This document shows positions 1-8,781 of a DNA stretch of 64,000 nucleotides, in pieces; the stretch's first letter is position 1, and each line of letters starts with the position of its first letter. This DNA is from Lachnospiraceae bacterium (GTDB lineage: Bacteria > Bacillota > Clostridia > Lachnospirales > Lachnospiraceae). Made by a program: the position numbers and the translations under genes. Under the pieces are notes generated by a model. The model was not told the DNA's origin and ran no database searches. It saw only the letters and a program-made list of their open reading frames with translations. Where the stretch lies: NCBI GenBank assembly GCA_024403415.1, contig JAKSRY010000006.1, positions 1 through 64,000 of the forward strand. The letters run 5' to 3'.

Positions 1-1070
1 TGAATCTTTTCAACATCAAATGCGAACTTAACTGTATCGCCAGGTCTTGCTGTTGTACGAGAATCAACTCTAGCTGTGATAGGGAACTCAGCAAGATCAA
101 AGTAAAGGTAAACTTCAGCACCAAGCAATTCGTATACCTTAATCTGTGATTCAAATACTGCCTTAGCTGTTTCGATGAACATTTCTGAATCATATACATC
201 TTCAGGACGAATACCGAATGTAACAGCCTTTCCAATATATCCACCTTCAGAAAGCTTCTTAGCCTTAGCAGGAGGAAGAGGAATGCTATTTCCAGCTACT
301 TCAAGAGTAACCTTTTCGCCTTCGCCTTCAACTACAGCATCAAGGAAGTTCATCTGAGGAGATCCCATGAATCCTGCAACGAAGAGGTTAGCAGGCTTCT
401 CATATAAGTTCTGAGGAGTGTCAACCTGCTGGATAACACCATCCTTCATAACTACGATTCTATCACCAAGTGTCATAGCTTCTGTCTGGTCATGTGTAAC
501 GTAGATGATGGTTGTACCAAGTCTCTGGTGAAGCTTAGCAATCTCAATTCTCATCTGTACACGGAGCTTAGCATCCAAGTTAGAAAGAGGTTCGTCCATA
601 AGGAATACCTTAGGATTACGAACGATAGCACGTCCCATAGCAACTCTCTGTCTCTGACCACCTGACAAAGCCTTTGGCTTACGATCAAGCAATGGTGTAA
701 GGTCAAGAATCTTAGCAGCTTCTCTAACCATCTTATCGATTTCATCCTTAGGAACTTTACGAAGCTTAAGTCCGAATGCCATATTATCATATACTGACAT
801 ATGAGGATACAAAGCGTAGTTCTGGAATACCATTGCGATATCTCTATCTTTAGGTTCTACGTCATTAACAACTCTGTCACCAATCTTCAATTCACCTGAA
901 GAAATATCTTCAAGACCTGCGATCATACGAAGTGTAGTAGACTTACCACATCCTGAAGGACCAACGAAGATGATGAACTCCTGATCTTTGATTTCAAGAT
1001 TAAAATCCTTAACAGCTTCAAAACCGTTAGGATAAACCTTACAAATGTTTTTAAGTGATAAACTAGCCAT
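1..1070 (-). CDS. ugpC: Sugar ABC transporter ATP-binding protein, UgpC/MsmX type (3' end cut off)
   Basis: About 356 codons are visible before the window edge; family members are usually 365-375 residues, so only the extreme C-terminus is missing. The order is a complete ABC ATPase domain followed by a MalK-type regulatory (TOBE) domain. Seen: Walker [10 protein letters not shown] at residues 37-45, Q-loop Gln83, signature LSGGQ at 135-139, Walker B with VFLMDEP at 155-161, and switch His193. The start is fixed by a strong AAGGAGG seven bases upstream. This family energises oligosaccharide importers and in Firmicutes one copy often serves many permeases (MsmX role). No permease genes are visible, which fits a shared ATPase, but the substrate cannot be told. 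Confidence 0.95.
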   Translation of the reverse strand, partial: MASLSLKNICKVYPNGFEAVKDFNLEIKDQEFIIFVGPSGCGKSTTLRMIAGLEDISSGELKIGDRVVNDVEPKDRDIAMVFQNYALYPHMSVYDNMAFGLKLRKVPKDEIDKMVREAAKILDLTPLLDRKPKALSGGQRQRVAMGRAIVRNPKVFLMDEPLSNLDAKLRVQMRIEIAKLHQRLGTTIIYVTHDQTEAMTLGDRIVVMKDGVIQQVDTPQNLYEKPANLFVAGFMGSPQMNFLDAVVEGEGEKVTLEVAGNSIPLPPAKAKKLSEGGYIGKAVTFGIRPEDVYDSEMFIETAKAVFESQIKVYELLGAEVYLYFDLAEFPITARVDSRTTARPGDTVKFAFDVEKI

Positions 1071-1117
1071 TACATTTTCCTCCTTAAAATAGCCTTAACA
1101 TGGTTTAGTATACAAAA

Positions 1118-1146
1118 AAATAGTGGCACATTCTATGCCACTATTT
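1118..1146 (-). terminator. Rho-independent terminator between the GGDEF gene and ugpC
   Basis: A perfect 11-bp stem (1118-1128 with 1136-1146) closes a 7-base loop and is followed on the minus strand by seven T. It ends the GGDEF-gene transcript and lies about 48 bases before ugpC, so ugpC presumably has its own promoter in the short gap (a TATACT follows the T-run, but no convincing -35 was found). Confidence 0.85.
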
Positions 1147-1256
1147 CACAAATATTTCTCTTTGTATTGTAAAAAATGTCTATTTGAACTTACTATTTAA
1201 GTCTTGTATATCAACTTGCCCAAAGAAAAGTATTATTGGTATACAAATTGTCTAAA

Positions 1257-2816
1257 TTAGTTTTCTATCGGTGTAGCACTTTCTTTTCTTTCTATATCAA
1301 TAAGATGTGCATCAGCGTATGCTACCTCTTCAGGAGTCATATCTCTGTCATCATAGAAAGACAATCTGTTCTTACCACGCTTCTTGGATTTATATACAGC
1401 CTGGTCAGCAGCTTTGTATAAAGATTCAAAATCCGTACCATGTGCCGGATATACTGCAGCACCAATACTAGCTGTAACAGAGTACTTTACATAGTCACCA
1501 ACCTGGAAGTGTTTGAAGAAATATGTAAGCTTCTGAGCTTCCCTGATTGTATTCTGATCTTCCTTAAGATTTTTAAGGAAAATCATAAATTCATCTCCAC
1601 CGATTCGTCCGATAATATCTGATACTCTGAAGTTAATACCAATATTTCGACCCAGTTCTCTCAGAACTTCGTCACCGAAAGCATGGCCCATTGTATCATT
1701 AATCTTCTTGAAGTTATCAATATCAATCAGGAACAGCATTCCCATATCGTCAGGATGGTTCTCAATATAATTCTTAATATCTCTTTCTGTCGCAACCTTA
1801 TTTCTAAGACCGGTAAGCTGATCACTATCAACCTTATCCTGCATATCTTCAGTAGTTCTGGTCGAAACATAAATCTGTACAATATTAATAATTGTAATAA
1901 CCACAATAAACAGAATCGTAATTATAAGAAACCAGGTAAGCTTCGATTTTAACGACTCACTCATTGAAGCCTCAGATTTTTCAAGTGCTGTCTTATTATA
2001 TGCAACCATAAGACATTCTGTCGTTCCCTCTAAAGGTGAATAGCAGACCAGATACTCATTTCCCGAAGACACAGATGAAAACTTTCCTGTTCCTCTTGCC
2101 TGAACTTTTGAACGATATCTCCTGAGTGCAGTCGGATCATCTTCAAACAAATCCCACACTTCAGTACCAACCATAAAACGATCATCTGCAGAGACCGATG
2201 AAACAATTTTTCCATCCGAATCAATAATTATTATATTTGCCTGTGAATCATAATCCTTATCTGCCGTAATATATTTCTTTAATTCATAACCGCCAAACGG
2301 ATAGTAAATCAGCAGCTTCTCTGTTTTGTCAGCATAAATAACCGGCACAGAAATGATTAATGCAGCGCTGCCTCTTATCTCATCAGACTCAACATAGTGA
2401 TAATTCTTTAAGTCATCACCAAATACAGATTCAAAATAACTAAATTCATTCAAATGCAAATTAGATCCTGAATTACTTAATGCATTACCATCTGAATCTG
2501 TAATAAGTGTCAAATACGAATTTGTTTTTGATGCAACAGAATTCAGTATCGTTGTTATTTCTGAGTCTGAAACACTGCCGCCTGCTGTTGATATTGCGTC
2601 AGCAGCAACCTGACCCAATATCTCTGTCGTCTGAATTGAATCCGACAATTTCCCGGCATAATTTTCTGTCGCTTCCGTAACTATTCCTTCATAGTTCTCC
2701 GCCGTGTCATCATTAATGCCACCCGTAAAGCCCGAATACAGACTAATTATCAATATTAAGAATAATCCAACTGGAATTATCCATTGTAGAAAGAAACTTT
2801 TCCACGCGCTGTTCAT
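1257..2816 (-). CDS. Membrane diguanylate cyclase with extracytoplasmic dCache-like sensor and GGDEF domain
   Basis: Predicted to make the second messenger cyclic di-GMP from two GTP. Order: transmembrane segment ~7-30, an extracytoplasmic region of ~260 residues with the look of a dCache sensor, a second membrane segment ~294-318, and a GGDEF domain. The catalytic GGDEF (406-410) is intact, and the allosteric inhibition site RxxD is present as RVSD five residues upstream, so product feedback is expected. I chose ATG 2816 (519 aa), which has AAGGAAG upstream, over a TTG at 2840 that has none. It is the last gene of a short run after YesL. In a motile bacterium its output probably bears on motility versus attachment, which is inference. 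Confidence 0.9.
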   Translation of the reverse strand: MNSAWKSFFLQWIIPVGLFLILIISLYSGFTGGINDDTAENYEGIVTEATENYAGKLSDSIQTTEILGQVAADAISTAGGSVSDSEITTILNSVASKTNSYLTLITDSDGNALSNSGSNLHLNEFSYFESVFGDDLKNYHYVESDEIRGSAALIISVPVIYADKTEKLLIYYPFGGYELKKYITADKDYDSQANIIIIDSDGKIVSSVSADDRFMVGTEVWDLFEDDPTALRRYRSKVQARGTGKFSSVSSGNEYLVCYSPLEGTTECLMVAYNKTALEKSEASMSESLKSKLTWFLIITILFIVVITIINIVQIYVSTRTTEDMQDKVDSDQLTGLRNKVATERDIKNYIENHPDDMGMLFLIDIDNFKKINDTMGHAFGDEVLRELGRNIGINFRVSDIIGRIGGDEFMIFLKNLKEDQNTIREAQKLTYFFKHFQVGDYVKYSVTASIGAAVYPAHGTDFESLYKAADQAVYKSKKRGKNRLSFYDDRDMTPEEVAYADAHLIDIERKESATPIEN

Positions 2817-2863
2817 CTTATAATGATACTTCCTTATCAAATAATAATTTACATTATCAATTA

Positions 2864-3766
2864 CTAATTTTCTTCTGATTCTTCTATCTTTTCAGTTTGC
2901 TCTGATTCCTCATTTGAGTCATCATCTTCTGTCTCTTCTTCATCCGATTCTTCTTCAAGCGTCCATGCATCAGGATCTGTCTCTTCCTCTTTAGGCTCGA
3001 ATTTCTTGAATGTAGAGCTGTATAATTTAGCTCTTCCCCAAGCCGGAAGTGAAATTCCAAACAGCAAAAGAATCGGTGATATCTCCGGAATCCATATCAG
3101 TATTGCAATTGGTATAAACCATATAATCAGCTGAATAACCGTCTTTGGCCAGGTCGCAAAACCCACAAGTGCCGAATTTTTAATTGTTTTACCAATCTTA
3201 TTTTCAAATCTTGCCTGCAAAGGAAATGTATGTAAAACCAAGGCAAATGCAATAATAACAACAGCCACCAGGCCTGTTCTCAGCCAGTCCGGAAAATTCA
3301 TCTCCGGATTAGTGATAATAATCAGGTAATCATAACCTATCAAAGCAAGAATAATCGAATAGATAAGCCAGATTCCGGTTGCCTGCTTAAAGTTCTGCTT
3401 AAAGGACTTAAAGAAGGACTTAACAATATAACACTCTTCGTTCCTTACCATTTTAAGACAGACATAGTGAAGTGCTGTAAATGCAGCTCCACATAAGATT
3501 GTCAAAGGAACACAAATAATCAATCCTGTCAAAGCTCCGGCCGAATCTCCGGCAGCCTGAATTCCGGCCTGAACTTCGTCCATGCCACCGCTTACCAGTT
3601 TGGTAACCACTTCGTCCACATTATTTGAATATGTCGAAAAAACATTATATGCCCATAAAACAGCCGGGCCGGTAAATACCAGCATCAGTAAATTCAATAT
3701 CATCAAATCAGCCATCTTTGTCAGACCTGACATAAAAGGGCTGTCAACATCAAAAAACTTTCCCAT
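2864..3766 (-). CDS. YesL family membrane protein (DUF624) with acidic tail
   Basis: A 300-residue protein with about six membrane segments over residues ~15-235 and the N-terminal DUF624/YesL pattern (FFDVDSPFM...L..M.DLMILNLL). YesL proteins lie near sugar ABC importers and two-component systems in Firmicutes; their biochemical role is unknown. The last ~50 residues are almost entirely Glu, Asp and Ser, a long acidic cytoplasmic tail unusual for the family. The ATG directly abuts the stop of the acetyltransferase gene upstream and has a GGGAG site, so the two are translationally linked. The GGDEF gene follows on the same strand. Confidence 0.85.
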   Translation of the reverse strand: MGKFFDVDSPFMSGLTKMADLMILNLLMLVFTGPAVLWAYNVFSTYSNNVDEVVTKLVSGGMDEVQAGIQAAGDSAGALTGLIICVPLTILCGAAFTALHYVCLKMVRNEECYIVKSFFKSFKQNFKQATGIWLIYSIILALIGYDYLIIITNPEMNFPDWLRTGLVAVVIIAFALVLHTFPLQARFENKIGKTIKNSALVGFATWPKTVIQLIIWFIPIAILIWIPEISPILLLFGISLPAWGRAKLYSSTFKKFEPKEEETDPDAWTLEEESDEEETEDDDSNEESEQTEKIEESEEN

Positions 3767-4237
3767 TTATTCTCCCAGTTCCAGAATCATCGGTGTAAAT
3801 AAAATACCTTCATCATTAATCTGACCGCCAATGTTTTTAAACCCTAGATGATGATAAAAATCTTCTGCGTAAGGTGATGAATTAACGGTTATACGATTCT
3901 GGTTTAATTTTCTGTAACAGTATATCAGCAGTTGTTTGACTAAAAAACCGCCAATTCCAATCTTCTGATAAGCTTCATCTACAAATAATAAAGATATGTG
4001 GTTATAATCTCTTAGTGCTATTACTCCCACCATTTTAGCGCCATCAAACGCACCAACAACCTGAAAAAGTCCTTCCTCGAATTTTTTTTTCAGGTTTTCA
4101 TCATATATAAATAATTTAAATTTTTCGATTCCTTTTTCGGAAAAGGATGGTGCATCATACTTCATGAACACCCGATATGTCAGCAATATAGCCGCTTCCC
4201 ATTCGGAAATATCAATAAATCTATAGTCAATATTCAC
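3767..4237 (-). CDS. GNAT family N-acetyltransferase
   Basis: A 156-residue single-domain acetyltransferase. The acetyl-CoA pyrophosphate-binding motif A appears as LLFVDEAYQKIGIGGFL (Q-x-x-G-x-G), followed by a motif-B-like FYHHLGF near the C-terminus. The acyl acceptor cannot be predicted. The start is a GTG at 4237 with only a weak GG-rich site before it. It is the first gene after a good promoter (4262-4290) and reads without a gap into YesL. Confidence 0.85.
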   Translation of the reverse strand: MNIDYRFIDISEWEAAILLTYRVFMKYDAPSFSEKGIEKFKLFIYDENLKKKFEEGLFQVVGAFDGAKMVGVIALRDYNHISLLFVDEAYQKIGIGGFLVKQLLIYCYRKLNQNRITVNSSPYAEDFYHHLGFKNIGGQINDEGILFTPMILELGE

Positions 4238-4261
4238 AACTTCAACACCATACCAAAAATA

Positions 4262-4290
4262 ATTATATCACTATATAGTTACAATAACAA
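4262..4290 (-). promoter_or_regulatory. Housekeeping (sigma-A type) promoter before GNAT-YesL-GGDEF
   Basis: On the minus strand, -35 TTGTTA (4285-4290), a 17-base spacer and -10 TATAAT (4262-4267). It sits in the 60-base gap after the 174-aa protein gene, so GNAT, YesL and the diguanylate cyclase can be transcribed separately from the polysaccharide genes. Confidence 0.6.
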
Positions 4291-4297
4291 TAAACAT

Positions 4298-4822
4298 TTA
4301 TTCAAAAAAATCCGCTATCATATTCTTGAATCCGTCCCACAGTCCAACTGCTGCGTCCTCTGCTACCTGCTTGGCTGTATCCAAAAATGCTTCTTCAAGA
4401 TGGTTGATGTAATCGGCACCATATTCATTATATAATTTCTCGGCTTCATCTATCATCACATCCGTTGAAAATCCAAATCCTTCAAGAGTGCTGATTGTAT
4501 TTGCAAGTTCTTTGCTCTTAGTTTCATCGAGATTGAAGCCATATCTCTGGCCTCCTTCTCTTATAACCTGCTCTACCCCTTCTTCACTTGAAAAACTGCC
4601 TTCGTAAGCTTTTTCTTTCAGAAAATCAAAAAAATCTTCCGGAACTTCGGCATTGCTACCCCCCGACAGTTCAGTCCACTCCTTTGCAAGATCACCAGAC
4701 TTACTTTCAATCTGTCTGGCCGTTTCTTCGTTTTTCGTTTTATTATTCTGATTCACCTTCATCAGCAGTGCTATAATGCACACACCAAGGAGAATGAAGA
4801 ATATAGCCAAAAATTTTTTCAT
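4298..4822 (-). CDS. Hypothetical single-pass membrane protein
   Basis: No family recognised. The 174 residues start with a membrane segment (~4-21: ILLGVCIIALL), with no proper lipobox around its Cys. A charged, mostly helical region without cysteines follows. Residues ~95-150 have a pattern of helical hairpins (TISTLEGFGFSTDVMIDEAEKLY). Topology suggests the bulk is outside the membrane. It lies 25 bases after the hydrolase gene, probably in the same transcript. A structural or envelope-associated role is only a guess. Confidence 0.65.
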   Translation of the reverse strand: MKKFLAIFFILLGVCIIALLMKVNQNNKTKNEETARQIESKSGDLAKEWTELSGGSNAEVPEDFFDFLKEKAYEGSFSSEEGVEQVIREGGQRYGFNLDETKSKELANTISTLEGFGFSTDVMIDEAEKLYNEYGADYINHLEEAFLDTAKQVAEDAAVGLWDGFKNMIADFFE

Positions 4823-4847
4823 AATCCGTCCCGATTCTCAAATTCTG

Positions 4848-5783
4848 TCAGGCTTTTGCATTCGGAATAATCTTATTCATCCATTCAAGAATATCTTCAC
4901 AGATATCGTCTTTTACAGGTTCATTAAGTATTTCGTGTTTCAATCCCTTATACAAAGTGCATTCTACATTTTTCATTCCGACATTCTTAAACGATTCGAC
5001 TGCTTTAAGAACTCCTTTTCCGCAGTCACCAACCGTGTCCAAATCTCCACTTATGAATTTAACCGGAAGTTCTTTGGGCATATTATCGACATTTTTCTTT
5101 TTATTCTGTCTGTCGATCAGCCCAAACAGGGTTTTAAATCCGTTGATTGTAAATGGAAATCCACAAAGAGGATCGTCTCTGTATTTTTCGACTTCTGTCC
5201 TGTCAGTACACAACCAGTCAAATCTGTGATCCGGATCGATTTTCGATTTGCTGTCTGTAGCCATATCATTTATCATTCTGGAAATATGTTTTTGACCAAA
5301 AAACAGACCGTTGATATTACAAAGCAAAAATCCTGTTTTAATCAAAGCCGGTGATTTTGTTGCAGTACCTGATATTACAGCACCTTTAATACCTTTGCCG
5401 TACTTAAAAAGATAATTTCTTGTTATAAATGATCCCATACTGTGTCCAAGAATAAAATATGGCACTCCGGGATATTTTTCTTCCGTAATCTTTTTGAGTC
5501 TGTGAACATCTCTGACCACTACGGTAGACGGATCCTGCGGACAAAAATATCCGTAGATTCCTTCATCCGTAACTGTCTTACCATGCCCAAGATGGTCCTC
5601 TGCAGTAACCAGAATTCCTCTTTTGGCAAACCAGTTTGCTACATAATCATATCTTTCGACATGTTCTGCCATACCGTGCACAATCTGAAGGATGGCTCTG
5701 ATCTCTCCATCAGGGACCCATCTCACAGCATGTATTTTAGTTTTTTCGTCTCTTGAATCAAAGAAAAACTCTTCCTTTATCAT
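4848..5783 (-). CDS. Alpha/beta hydrolase, lysophospholipase / monoacylglycerol lipase type
   Basis: A 311-residue serine hydrolase of the PldB/Hydrolase_4 group. Seen: oxyanion-loop HGMAEH at 36-41, nucleophile elbow GHSMGS with Ser115, an acid-bearing FISGDLDTVGD in the C-terminal half, and a catalytic His in YKGLKHEILNEP. No signal peptide, so it acts in the cytoplasm. The family hydrolyses monoacylglycerols or lysophospholipids; the actual substrate is unknown. It lies 12 bases after metG and is probably co-transcribed with it. Confidence 0.9.
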   Translation of the reverse strand: MIKEEFFFDSRDEKTKIHAVRWVPDGEIRAILQIVHGMAEHVERYDYVANWFAKRGILVTAEDHLGHGKTVTDEGIYGYFCPQDPSTVVVRDVHRLKKITEEKYPGVPYFILGHSMGSFITRNYLFKYGKGIKGAVISGTATKSPALIKTGFLLCNINGLFFGQKHISRMINDMATDSKSKIDPDHRFDWLCTDRTEVEKYRDDPLCGFPFTINGFKTLFGLIDRQNKKKNVDNMPKELPVKFISGDLDTVGDCGKGVLKAVESFKNVGMKNVECTLYKGLKHEILNEPVKDDICEDILEWMNKIIPNAKA

Positions 5784-5795
5784 ACTCTGTACCTA

Positions 5796-7775
5796 TTAGC
5801 AAATTTCTGCGCCTGCAGGCATTTCTTTTTCAGGTGTCATAAGTGCAAGATTACCGTTTTCATCTTCTGCACAAAGCAACATACCCTCTGAAACAACCCC
5901 TGCAAGAGTAGCAGGCTTGAGATTAACAAGTACCATTACCTTCTTTCCAACCATTTCCTCTGCGCTGTAATGCTGCTTGATTCCGGAAACAATCTGTTTA
6001 ACTTCTGATCCTATTTTAACCTGGGAACAGAGAAGTTTTTTGGACTTTGGTACTTCTTCACATTTAATTATTTTACCTACCTGGAACTGAAGCTTTGCAA
6101 AATCGTCATATGAAATCTCCGGTTTCTTCTCTATATCGATAACGCTCTCTTCAGGTTCTGCCGTAATTCCGTTTTCTCTTTCGTATTCTGCCTTCTGAGC
6201 TGCCTGAATCTCGGCAACCTTGACCATAACTTCATTAAGGTCCAGTCTTCCAAACAGTATTACCGGTTTTTCAATTACCTTTGAACCGGATTCATATAAT
6301 CCGAACTTATCAAGATCATCAAAAGTTCTCTTCTTTGCATTGAGCTGACTGAGAATATTCTCGGCTGTTTCAGGCATAAAGGGTTCAAGAAGAGTTGCAC
6401 CGATTGAAATAGCTTCTGTAAGGTTATACATTACTTCTCTTAATCTGTCCTTCTTGGCCTCATCCTTTGCAAGAACCCAGGGTTCAGTTTCATCTATATA
6501 TTTGTTACAGCGTCTGAAAATTGCAAATACTTCACTAATTGCATCATTTGCCTTATATTCTTCCATCTTCCTGTCAATCTTGGATTTTGCTGATGTAGCT
6601 ACTTCCTTAAGCTCTGCATCAATATCCTCCTCAACACCGGTTCTGGTAACGACACCATCAAAATATTTGTTGCTCATTGAGATGGTTCTGTTGACAAGAT
6701 TACCAAGGATATTTGCAAGATCTGTGTTAAAACGCTCAACTACAAGTTCCCATGTAATTGTTCCATCATTTTCATAAGGCATTTCATGAAGTACAAAGTA
6801 TCTTACCGCATCAACTCCAAATAAATTGATAAGATCATCAGCGTAAATAACGTTTCCACGTGACTTACTCATCTTTTCACCACCCTGCAGGAGCCATGGG
6901 TGACCAAATACCTGCTTAGGCAATGGCTCGCCAAGTGCCATAAGGAAAATAGGCCAGTATATTGTATGGAATCTGACTATATCTTTACCGATAAGATGAA
7001 GATCAGCAGGCCACATCTTCTTATACTGTTCAGAGGAATTGCCGTCTGCATCATATCCAATTCCTGTTATATAGTTTGCAAGGGCATCCATCCAGACATA
7101 TACAACATGATCTGTATTAAAATCTACAGGAATTCCCCACTTATATGAAGTTCTTGATACACAGAGATCCTGAAGACCGGGAAGAAGGAAATTATTCATC
7201 ATTTCATTTTTTCTTGAAACAGGCTGAATAAACTCAGGATGAGTGTTGATATGCTCAATAAGTCTGTCCGCATATTTACTCATCTTGAAGAAATAAGCTT
7301 CTTCCTTTGCCGGCTGTACTTCACGTCCACAGTCGGGACATTTTCCATCAACAAGCTGCGATTCTGTCCAGAAGGATTCACAAGGAGTACAATACATTCC
7401 TTCATAAGCACCAAGATAGATATCTCCCTGGTCATAATATTTCTTGAACATCTTCTGAATCTGCTTCTCATGGTAAGAATCCGTTGTTCTCATAAACTTA
7501 TCATATGAAACATTCAGGCTGTCACAAATGCCTTTAATTGTTCCTGCAACGTCATCAACAAACTGCTTTGGTGTAATTCCGGCAGCATTGGCCTTAATTT
7601 CTATTTTTTGTCCATGCTCGTCGGTTCCGGTCTGAAAGAATACATCATATCCCTCGCTTCTCTTATATCTTGCAATGGCATCTGCAAGAACAACCTCATA
7701 AGAGTTACCGATATGCGGTTTTCCGGATGTGTAGGCTATAGCCGTTGTAATATAGTATTTTTCATTATTATGCAT
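5796..7775 (-). CDS. metG: Methionine--tRNA ligase
   Basis: Charges tRNA-Met with methionine. 659 residues, full length for the MetG1 type that carries a C-terminal tRNA-binding domain. Seen: HIGH-type motif HIGN at 21-24, zinc-knuckle cysteines 129, 132, 146 and 149, KMSKS at 301-305, an anticodon-binding helical domain, and an OB-fold (EMAP/Trbp111-like) from ~555 (FAKLQFQVGKIIKCEEVPKSKK). The ATG overlaps the 3' end of the upstream glycosyltransferase by 8 bases, so metG is translationally coupled to the polysaccharide cluster. No T-box leader is possible in this arrangement. Confidence 0.98.
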   Translation of the reverse strand: MHNNEKYYITTAIAYTSGKPHIGNSYEVVLADAIARYKRSEGYDVFFQTGTDEHGQKIEIKANAAGITPKQFVDDVAGTIKGICDSLNVSYDKFMRTTDSYHEKQIQKMFKKYYDQGDIYLGAYEGMYCTPCESFWTESQLVDGKCPDCGREVQPAKEEAYFFKMSKYADRLIEHINTHPEFIQPVSRKNEMMNNFLLPGLQDLCVSRTSYKWGIPVDFNTDHVVYVWMDALANYITGIGYDADGNSSEQYKKMWPADLHLIGKDIVRFHTIYWPIFLMALGEPLPKQVFGHPWLLQGGEKMSKSRGNVIYADDLINLFGVDAVRYFVLHEMPYENDGTITWELVVERFNTDLANILGNLVNRTISMSNKYFDGVVTRTGVEEDIDAELKEVATSAKSKIDRKMEEYKANDAISEVFAIFRRCNKYIDETEPWVLAKDEAKKDRLREVMYNLTEAISIGATLLEPFMPETAENILSQLNAKKRTFDDLDKFGLYESGSKVIEKPVILFGRLDLNEVMVKVAEIQAAQKAEYERENGITAEPEESVIDIEKKPEISYDDFAKLQFQVGKIIKCEEVPKSKKLLCSQVKIGSEVKQIVSGIKQHYSAEEMVGKKVMVLVNLKPATLAGVVSEGMLLCAEDENGNLALMTPEKEMPAGAEIC

Positions 7776-8781
7776 CTTTTCGTTTTCCTTTCATCTTTAT
7801 ACGATGGATACGGCGCGCAAGGCGAGGTGCCGTACCAAGTATAAATATATATTTTTTATTCTTTTTATCAAGAAATGGATTCTTTTGAGCTTTCCATTTG
7901 TTTTTCCTTAAGTACTTTTTAACCTGTACATAGAACTCGTTTTTTCCGTTCATCATGGGAATCGGAATATGAAGCATGTAGTCAAGTCTCTGATACAAAT
8001 TAAAGCGTTTTGCTTCCATAATGAGCTCCGGATAGTTTTCTTCAACCATCTTCATTACTCTGTCGGCATTAACAACTATATCGGTAAAAACTTTTGGAAA
8101 TTTATTTTCGTCAACGGTTCTTGAATTGCTGCACATTCGATAAACCACATGATAGTCCTGAAATGGAAGCACACCAACATGTGTTATTTTAGGCAGCATC
8201 TGAATGAGAAGATAAAAATCTTCATTCAGTTCTCCTTCCGGGAATCTTAAATCCTTAAAGAGCGAAGCCTCTGTGATTCTTGTACAGAACGAACAGTCGC
8301 CTCTGTGCAAAAGCAGTTCCCTCATTATATGTGAGGTTCTGAAAATTTCTGCACGCTCCGGAGGTATGCATACATCAGGCAATTTAGTTCCATCCTCAGC
8401 GATTTCATCTCTGGAAGTCTGAACCATCAGAAGATTTTCCTCAAAGGCTGCCTGAATAAGCTTCTCATACATATCCGGTTCTATATAATCATCGCTGTCA
8501 ACAAAACCAAGGAACTGTCCCGTAGCATGCTCAATCCCAAGATTTCTTGCACTGGATGAGCCACCGTTTTCTTTATGAAAAACCTTAACACGCTTATCCA
8601 TAAGCGCAAGCTTTTCACACAATGCTCCTGTATTATCTGTAGACCCATCATCTACAAGTATTATTTCCATATTGGGAATTTTCTGTGCCCTGACTGAATT
8701 AACAGCCCGTTCCAGACAATCCACTGAATTATATGCCGGAATAATAACACTTAATATTATCGGATTCTCTCCAGCCATCAA
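7768..8781 (-). CDS. Glycosyltransferase family 2
   Basis: 337 residues. The N-terminal GT-A fold has SVIIPAYNSVDCLERAVNSV, the nucleotide-binding VDDGSTDNT and a metal-binding DSDD (FVDSDDYIEPDMYEKL). It should add one sugar to a lipid-linked or growing surface polysaccharide at the inner face of the membrane; donor and acceptor are unknown. No membrane segment, but a basic C-terminal tail (RRIHRIKMKGKRK). Overlaps the preceding family-4 transferase by 4 bases and metG by 8 bases, so it sits inside a coupled run. Confidence 0.9.
   Translation of the reverse strand: MMAGENPIILSVIIPAYNSVDCLERAVNSVRAQKIPNMEIILVDDGSTDNTGALCEKLALMDKRVKVFHKENGGSSSARNLGIEHATGQFLGFVDSDDYIEPDMYEKLIQAAFEENLLMVQTSRDEIAEDGTKLPDVCIPPERAEIFRTSHIMRELLLHRGDCSFCTRITEASLFKDLRFPEGELNEDFYLLIQMLPKITHVGVLPFQDYHVVYRMCSNSRTVDENKFPKVFTDIVVNADRVMKMVEENYPELIMEAKRFNLYQRLDYMLHIPIPMMNGKNEFYVQVKKYLRKNKWKAQKNPFLDKKNKKYIFILGTAPRLARRIHRIKMKGKRKDA

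Noticed and set aside
4776..5354. 192-codon open frame on plus strand
   Set aside because: Lies antisense over the hydrolase and small membrane-protein genes, no ribosome site, composition unlike a protein.
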